Positions 6,760 to 9,661 of a stretch of DNA of 9,661 bases are shown here, one piece after another. This DNA is from Deltaproteobacteria bacterium. GTDB lineage: Bacteria > Desulfobacterota > Desulfarculia > Adiutricales > Adiutricaceae. The translations under genes were made by a program, and so were the position numbers. How positions within the stretch are numbered: position 1 is the stretch's first letter; each line of letters starts with the position of its first letter. The DNA is taken from the NCBI GenBank assembly GCA_031279525.1, contig JAITIH010000081.1:1-9661 (forward strand), written 5' to 3'. Below the pieces are notes generated by a model. It had not been told where the DNA came from and did not search any database. It saw nothing but the letters and a program-made list of their open reading frames with translations.

Positions 6760-6823
6760 AAGGTTAAGCTTTAAAATCTGACCGCCCGATAAGGGCGCGC
6801 TAGAGGACTGGGGGACCGAATCG

Positions 6824-9004
6824 TCAGAACTCCAGGCCAAATCCCACGATGACGTTGAACCCAGGCTCTGGCATGGGGCTGGCCGTGATCGGGGTGTATA
6901 ACTGATTGAATATGTTTCTTAAGCTAATCGAGGTGTTGTATTTAAAGTTGGCCATCGTTCCCTCGAAGCCAAACGAGAGATTGGCGGTTTGAAAGGCTCT
7001 ACGAAAGTTAGACGCGGTGCGAACGCCATTGGCCGACATGCTCTCGGCATGGGCCCCGCCGGACATTACGGCGTTAAGGTCCGCGAACAGCAAGGTCGAC
7101 TCGGCGACCTGGCCTTCGTATTTTACGCCAAGCTTTCCCCAACGCGAAGGCTGCCCGTTGTGATTGGTCTTAAAGCCAGTGCGGGGATCCTCGGTTCGGT
7201 AGTTTAAAAGAGTCAATGACCCGTAAGGCGTTAGTCCATAGCCATGAAGTTTATACTCAATGGCTAGCTCTACGCCGCTATTTACGGCTTGACTGTAGTT
7301 AATGTACTGATAGCTTCCGGTGCCAGGAACGTTTTGCATAGAAAGGCCGTTGGTTAAGTCGTTATAAAACAAGGCTAAATCCACTTTTAACGTGCCATCG
7401 TCGTATCTGGCCCCTAATTCGTAGTTTTCCGAGGTTTCCGGCTTTAGGTCCGGATTGGCCAGCAAGAGGCCAGATCCCATAAATTTCATGGTCAGGTTAG
7501 GATTTCTATAGCCCTGTGAGTATAAAGCCCTTAAATATAGGTTATCAACGCCGTTCCAGACGACGCCGACGTTGCCGACTAGCTTTTTCTCCTTGCTGCT
7601 GTCCAGCATGCGCGGATTCGAGCTATATTCTTCCAGCTCGAGCTCAAACCAGTTTTCCCTTAATCCTAAAGTAAAGGTAAAATCGCCTAATTTTAGCTCG
7701 TCTTGGCCGAAAATGGCGTACATTTTCTGAAAACCGCCTTGGCGGGCGCCTGGAGTCCTGACCCCCGCTCTATTGAAACTATAGGCTTGAGATTGCATTT
7801 CGGCTTTGTCGAAATCAAAGCCGACTATCAAATTGTTAGGCCCAAAAACCCATTCGCTCTGGATGGAGCCGCCTATCGATTCGTGCTCCGAGTGGGTGCG
7901 GCTAGTTTTGCTGCCTGGATTATGCGTAGCGCTATTAATCGTCGCGTCGGAGCCGTTAATCCGCTCGGTTTTCTGATAAAACCCCGTCACCGTTATTCTT
8001 TTTAGAAAATCGGCTAAATTTCTCAAGTCAAGGCGTCCAGTGTAGCTGGTTCGATCCTGCTTTGGAGTGACGCCCACGGTGGCCGAAGTAACCTCCCAAG
8101 GCTTAGCGGGAACATAGAATCCGCTCTCGATCAATTTAGTCAAAATAGTTTCATGGGTGGCCTCATTTCGGTCGAACATAAAGCTGACGGCTCCGCCGCC
8201 CCAGTCGTAGGCGAGATTTCCGTTGTAATTGCGGTTGGTAAAGGCCGAATGCCAAACTCTGTCGTGAGGAATCCGCCGATCTTTCGCGTCGACCCCGCTG
8301 CCGGCCAATCTATAGGTAAAGCCTTTGTACCGGCCAAAAATCGCGACTTTTGGCTCAAAGCCTTCGGTGGAGCCATCGTAAATCGCGCCTATATAGGCTC
8401 CGACGGGTTTGTCGTTGTCTTGGCCTTGGGCGGTTTTGGTGATTATGTTGACGACTCCGCCTATGGCCTCAGAGCCATACAAAACGGAGGCTGGTCCTTT
8501 AATAACTTCGATTCGCTCAATATTTGACGGGTCCACGTAATAAAAGCTGCCGTCAATGCCAGTTAGCTGCGGTTGCCGAACACCGTTCACTAAAATCATG
8601 GTTCTGGCCCCGCTCATGCCTCTGATCATGATCCTGCGGGCCGCCCCAACGCCAGTTTGGCCATGGATCGTGACCCCAGGCACGTCCCATAGCTGGCTGC
8701 CAATGTCCAGCTGAGGGTTGCGCCGCAACTCTTCCTCTCCGACGACGCTAACCGACATCGGCAGCTCCTCAAGCGGCCTTTCGGTCCTGGTCGCGGTGAC
8801 CATGAGCTGGCGAACCCTTACTGTTTCGTCGGACTCTTGCGCTACGGCCAATTCGTCGACCAAAACGAAGGAAAGCGTCAACGCCAATATCGAAATAAAC
8901 AAAGCCATAACCGAAGATCTTAAGCGAAAGGCGCGCCAAACGCCCGAAATGGCGGATAAAGTCGAGGATTTCGCCCAAAATTCATAATCGCGTGACGCGC
9001 CCAT
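6824..9004 (-). CDS. TonB-dependent outer-membrane receptor (plug plus beta-barrel)
   Basis: This is an outer-membrane gated channel energised by TonB-ExbBD, used for siderophores, heme, cobalamin or metal complexes. It has 726 residues. The N-terminus is a long signal sequence: about 30 polar and basic residues, then the hydrophobic core VMALFISILALTLSFVLV, with cleavage probably near AVAQ-E (residue 56). A TonB-box-like stretch LMVTATRTE lies at 67-75. The plug follows, with MIRGMSGARTMILVNGVR (126-143) and IERIEVIKGPASVLYGSEA (162-180) leading to GGVVNIITK. Barrel features include YSQGYRNPNL (495-504), NPDLKPETSENYELG (517-531), LRNIFNQLY near the end, and the terminal Phe726 in GFGLEF expected for barrel insertion by BAM. 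AAGGAG at 9015-9010, five bases before ATG 9004, decides the start against a TTG at 9022. The ligand is not evident; a His cluster (361, 371, 374) in a probable loop and the neighbouring DUF4198 gene hint at a metal. Confidence 0.93.
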   Translation of the reverse strand: MGASRDYEFWAKSSTLSAISGVWRAFRLRSSVMALFISILALTLSFVLVDELAVAQESDETVRVRQLMVTATRTERPLEELPMSVSVVGEEELRRNPQLDIGSQLWDVPGVTIHGQTGVGAARRIMIRGMSGARTMILVNGVRQPQLTGIDGSFYYVDPSNIERIEVIKGPASVLYGSEAIGGVVNIITKTAQGQDNDKPVGAYIGAIYDGSTEGFEPKVAIFGRYKGFTYRLAGSGVDAKDRRIPHDRVWHSAFTNRNYNGNLAYDWGGGAVSFMFDRNEATHETILTKLIESGFYVPAKPWEVTSATVGVTPKQDRTSYTGRLDLRNLADFLKRITVTGFYQKTERINGSDATINSATHNPGSKTSRTHSEHESIGGSIQSEWVFGPNNLIVGFDFDKAEMQSQAYSFNRAGVRTPGARQGGFQKMYAIFGQDELKLGDFTFTLGLRENWFELELEEYSSNPRMLDSSKEKKLVGNVGVVWNGVDNLYLRALYSQGYRNPNLTMKFMGSGLLLANPDLKPETSENYELGARYDDGTLKVDLALFYNDLTNGLSMQNVPGTGSYQYINYSQAVNSGVELAIEYKLHGYGLTPYGSLTLLNYRTEDPRTGFKTNHNGQPSRWGKLGVKYEGQVAESTLLFADLNAVMSGGAHAESMSANGVRTASNFRRAFQTANLSFGFEGTMANFKYNTSISLRNIFNQLYTPITASPMPEPGFNVIVGFGLEF

Positions 9005-9009
9005 ATTCT

Positions 9010-9015
9010 CTCCTT
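9010..9015 (-). promoter_or_regulatory. Ribosome binding site of the TonB-dependent receptor
   Basis: AAGGAG lies five bases before ATG 9004 and settles the start. The longer frame from TTG 9022 would place this site inside the coding region. Confidence 0.85.
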
Positions 9016-9103
9016 GACGCAAAGCAATAGCGGTGACCGCAATTGATACGGAAAAATTAAGACGAAAAATTATGCTGATGGCTAAATAAACGTGCTATAT
9101 AAA

Positions 9104-9134
9104 ACTATAGATTTTGATATGTTTAAAATGGCAA
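9104..9134 (-). promoter_or_regulatory. Candidate sigma-70 promoter of the TonB-dependent receptor
   Basis: TTGCCA (9134-9129, five of six matches) and TATAGT (9109-9104, five of six) are 19 bases apart, slightly longer than ideal, in very AT-rich DNA. Transcription would begin near 9097 and leave an untranslated leader of roughly 90 bases. The -35 abuts an inverted repeat that could serve as an operator. Confidence 0.5.
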
Positions 9135-9167
9135 TTAATTTATAATATGGAAGTAAAATAAATTAAT
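9134..9167. promoter_or_regulatory. Inverted repeat with 10-bp arms next to the receptor promoter (possible operator)
   Basis: ATTAATTTAT (9134-9143) and its exact complement ATAAATTAAT (9158-9167) are separated by 14 bases, and the inner end touches the -35 of the receptor promoter. A metal-responsive repressor such as Fur or NikR would fit a TonB-dependent receptor, but the arms do not clearly match a consensus I can recall. AT-rich DNA makes such repeats easier to obtain by chance. Confidence 0.4.
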
Positions 9168-9252
9168 AAATATTTCCCCCATAAATCGGCGCCATCGTTA
9201 AAAGACCAATTACGCTGGGAAAAGAAAACTTAATACGCTTAAATGTTGTCAT
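9163..9252 (-). CDS. Doubtful 29-residue ORF upstream of the receptor
   Basis: An ATG at 9252 opens 29 codons starting MTTFKRIKFSF, followed by a mildly hydrophobic stretch SVIGLLTMAPIYGG, and ends at a TAA inside the inverted repeat. The basic N-terminus and hydrophobic middle resemble a leader or the start of a signal peptide. No ribosome binding site lies at a good distance (GGGAAA is about 12 bases upstream). It could be a leader peptide, a decayed gene start or chance. I do not recognise it. Confidence 0.15.
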   Translation of the reverse strand: MTTFKRIKFSFPSVIGLLTMAPIYGGNIY

Positions 9253-9331
9253 ATTAATTATTTCATTTCCCAAAATAGGTTTTTTAAGCGAGGGCGCCTA
9301 AATGCGCTGAAGCTGACACGTAAACGATCTT

Positions 9332-9661
9332 TCAGCCGCCCACGAAAAAGGTCAGGTTGCTTAAATAAACCGTCTCGACGGCTTCCGATTTGTCTTTGTT
9401 CGGCACGGCGTGGCGGACTTTGAGAATCCACAAGCCGTCTTTGACCGGTAAAAAGTCGACTTCCCCATTTTTATCGGTCATGCAGTAAAACGCCTTGGCC
9501 AATCCCCAGCTGCCAGCCGGGTTAAAGCCGCGAAAATCGCCTAAAACCGCCTCCCTAGCCAAAGGTTTCCCCTCGAAAAGCACTTGAACTTTGAGGGACC
9601 CGCCCGCCTTAAGGCTAGCCGGATTAGACAAAGGAACTATTTCCAAAGTAGACTTGCCCTG
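9332..9661 (-). CDS. DUF4198 family protein, C-terminal part (5' end outside window)
   Basis: The visible 109 residues read in from the window edge; a TTG at 9646 is open upstream and is unlikely to be the real start. The pattern is that of the C-terminal Ig-like half of DUF4198 (PF10670, associated with nickel uptake): LEIVPLSNPASLKAGGSL, then VLFEGKPLAREAVLGDF, then MTDKNGEVDFLPVKDGLWILKVRH and a final YLSNLTFFVGG. Family members are mostly secreted or periplasmic and often sit beside TonB-dependent receptors or metal transporters, as here. The stop at 9334-9332 is 327 bases before the receptor start. I see no clear terminator between the two, so either read-through or separate promoters are possible. 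The biochemical role of the family is poorly known. Confidence 0.75.
   Translation of the reverse strand, partial: QGKSTLEIVPLSNPASLKAGGSLKVQVLFEGKPLAREAVLGDFRGFNPAGSWGLAKAFYCMTDKNGEVDFLPVKDGLWILKVRHAVPNKDKSEAVETVYLSNLTFFVGG

Larger units (their letters stand above)
6139..6823. other. Long gap without a convincing gene
   Basis: This stretch between the aminopeptidase and receptor genes holds, from low to high coordinate, the M18 leader and promoter candidate, an AT-rich part around 6290-6370 (16 G/C of 60 at 6301-6360), a 15-bp palindrome, a short plus-strand open frame, the 21-bp tandem array and the receptor terminator. A smaller hairpin, CGCCC/GGGCG at 6783-6797, lies between the receptor stop and the main terminator. 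I saw no tRNA, rRNA or recognisable riboswitch. Confidence 0.6.
9005..9331. other. AT-rich regulatory gap between the DUF4198 gene and the receptor
   Basis: The middle of this gap is strikingly AT-rich (12 G/C of 60 at 9121-9180). It holds the receptor promoter candidate, the inverted repeat and the doubtful short ORF. A weak stem GCTGA/TCAGC overlaps the DUF4198 stop, but no T-run follows it closely. I saw no cobalamin-riboswitch-like element. Confidence 0.6.

Noticed and set aside
8153..8527. 124-codon plus-strand frame within the receptor gene
   Set aside because: The minus strand here encodes a continuous TonB-dependent receptor with all expected motifs, so the opposite frame is a by-product.
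9005..9100. Cobalamin riboswitch in the receptor leader
   Set aside because: The leader is only about 90 bases, AT-rich, and shows no recognisable B12-box or structured GC-rich stems.

Overview
The window is a stretch of bacterial chromosome in which every well-supported gene lies on the minus strand, so transcription runs from high to low coordinates. A TonB-dependent outer-membrane receptor and a cleavable periplasmic binding protein point to a Gram-negative (didermic) bacterium. Coding DNA of the liv genes is GC-rich (39 of 60 bases at 2341-2400), while the main intergenic gaps are very AT-rich (12 G/C of 60 at 9121-9180). GTG and TTG starts appear to be used. I cannot name the species. 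A Desulfobacterota/deltaproteobacterial origin is only a guess from overall style.

Layout in the direction of transcription: (1) 9661-9332, the 3' part of a DUF4198-type protein that enters from outside the window. (2) 9331-9005, an AT-rich regulatory gap with a promoter candidate, a 10-bp-arm inverted repeat and a doubtful 29-codon ORF. (3) 9004-6824, a complete TonB-dependent receptor followed by a strong GC-rich hairpin terminator at 6729-6759. (4) 6823-6139, a gap of nearly 700 bp without a convincing gene; it holds a 21-bp tandem repeat array, a 15-bp palindrome and a promoter candidate. (5) 6138-4669, an M18 aminopeptidase. (6) 4488-1, a branched-chain amino acid ABC importer in the order livK-livH-livM-livG-livF, with livF cut by the window edge.

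How the genes work together: LivK binds leucine, isoleucine, valine or a related amino acid in the periplasm, LivH and LivM form the channel, and LivG and LivF power it. livH/livM and livM/livG overlap, which implies translational coupling. A long hairpin separates livK from livH and could let the binding protein be made in excess. The cytosolic M18 aminopeptidase just upstream releases amino acids from peptides and fits a peptide/amino acid scavenging theme, although shared transcription is not proven. The receptor and the DUF4198 protein form a separate outer-membrane uptake module; a metal such as nickel is a plausible but unproven cargo.

I found no RNA gene, CRISPR array, insertion sequence or clearly novel multigene system. 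The most unusual items are non-coding: the 21-bp tandem array, a roughly sevenfold excess of the palindrome CTTAAG, and operator-like repeats before livK and the receptor gene.
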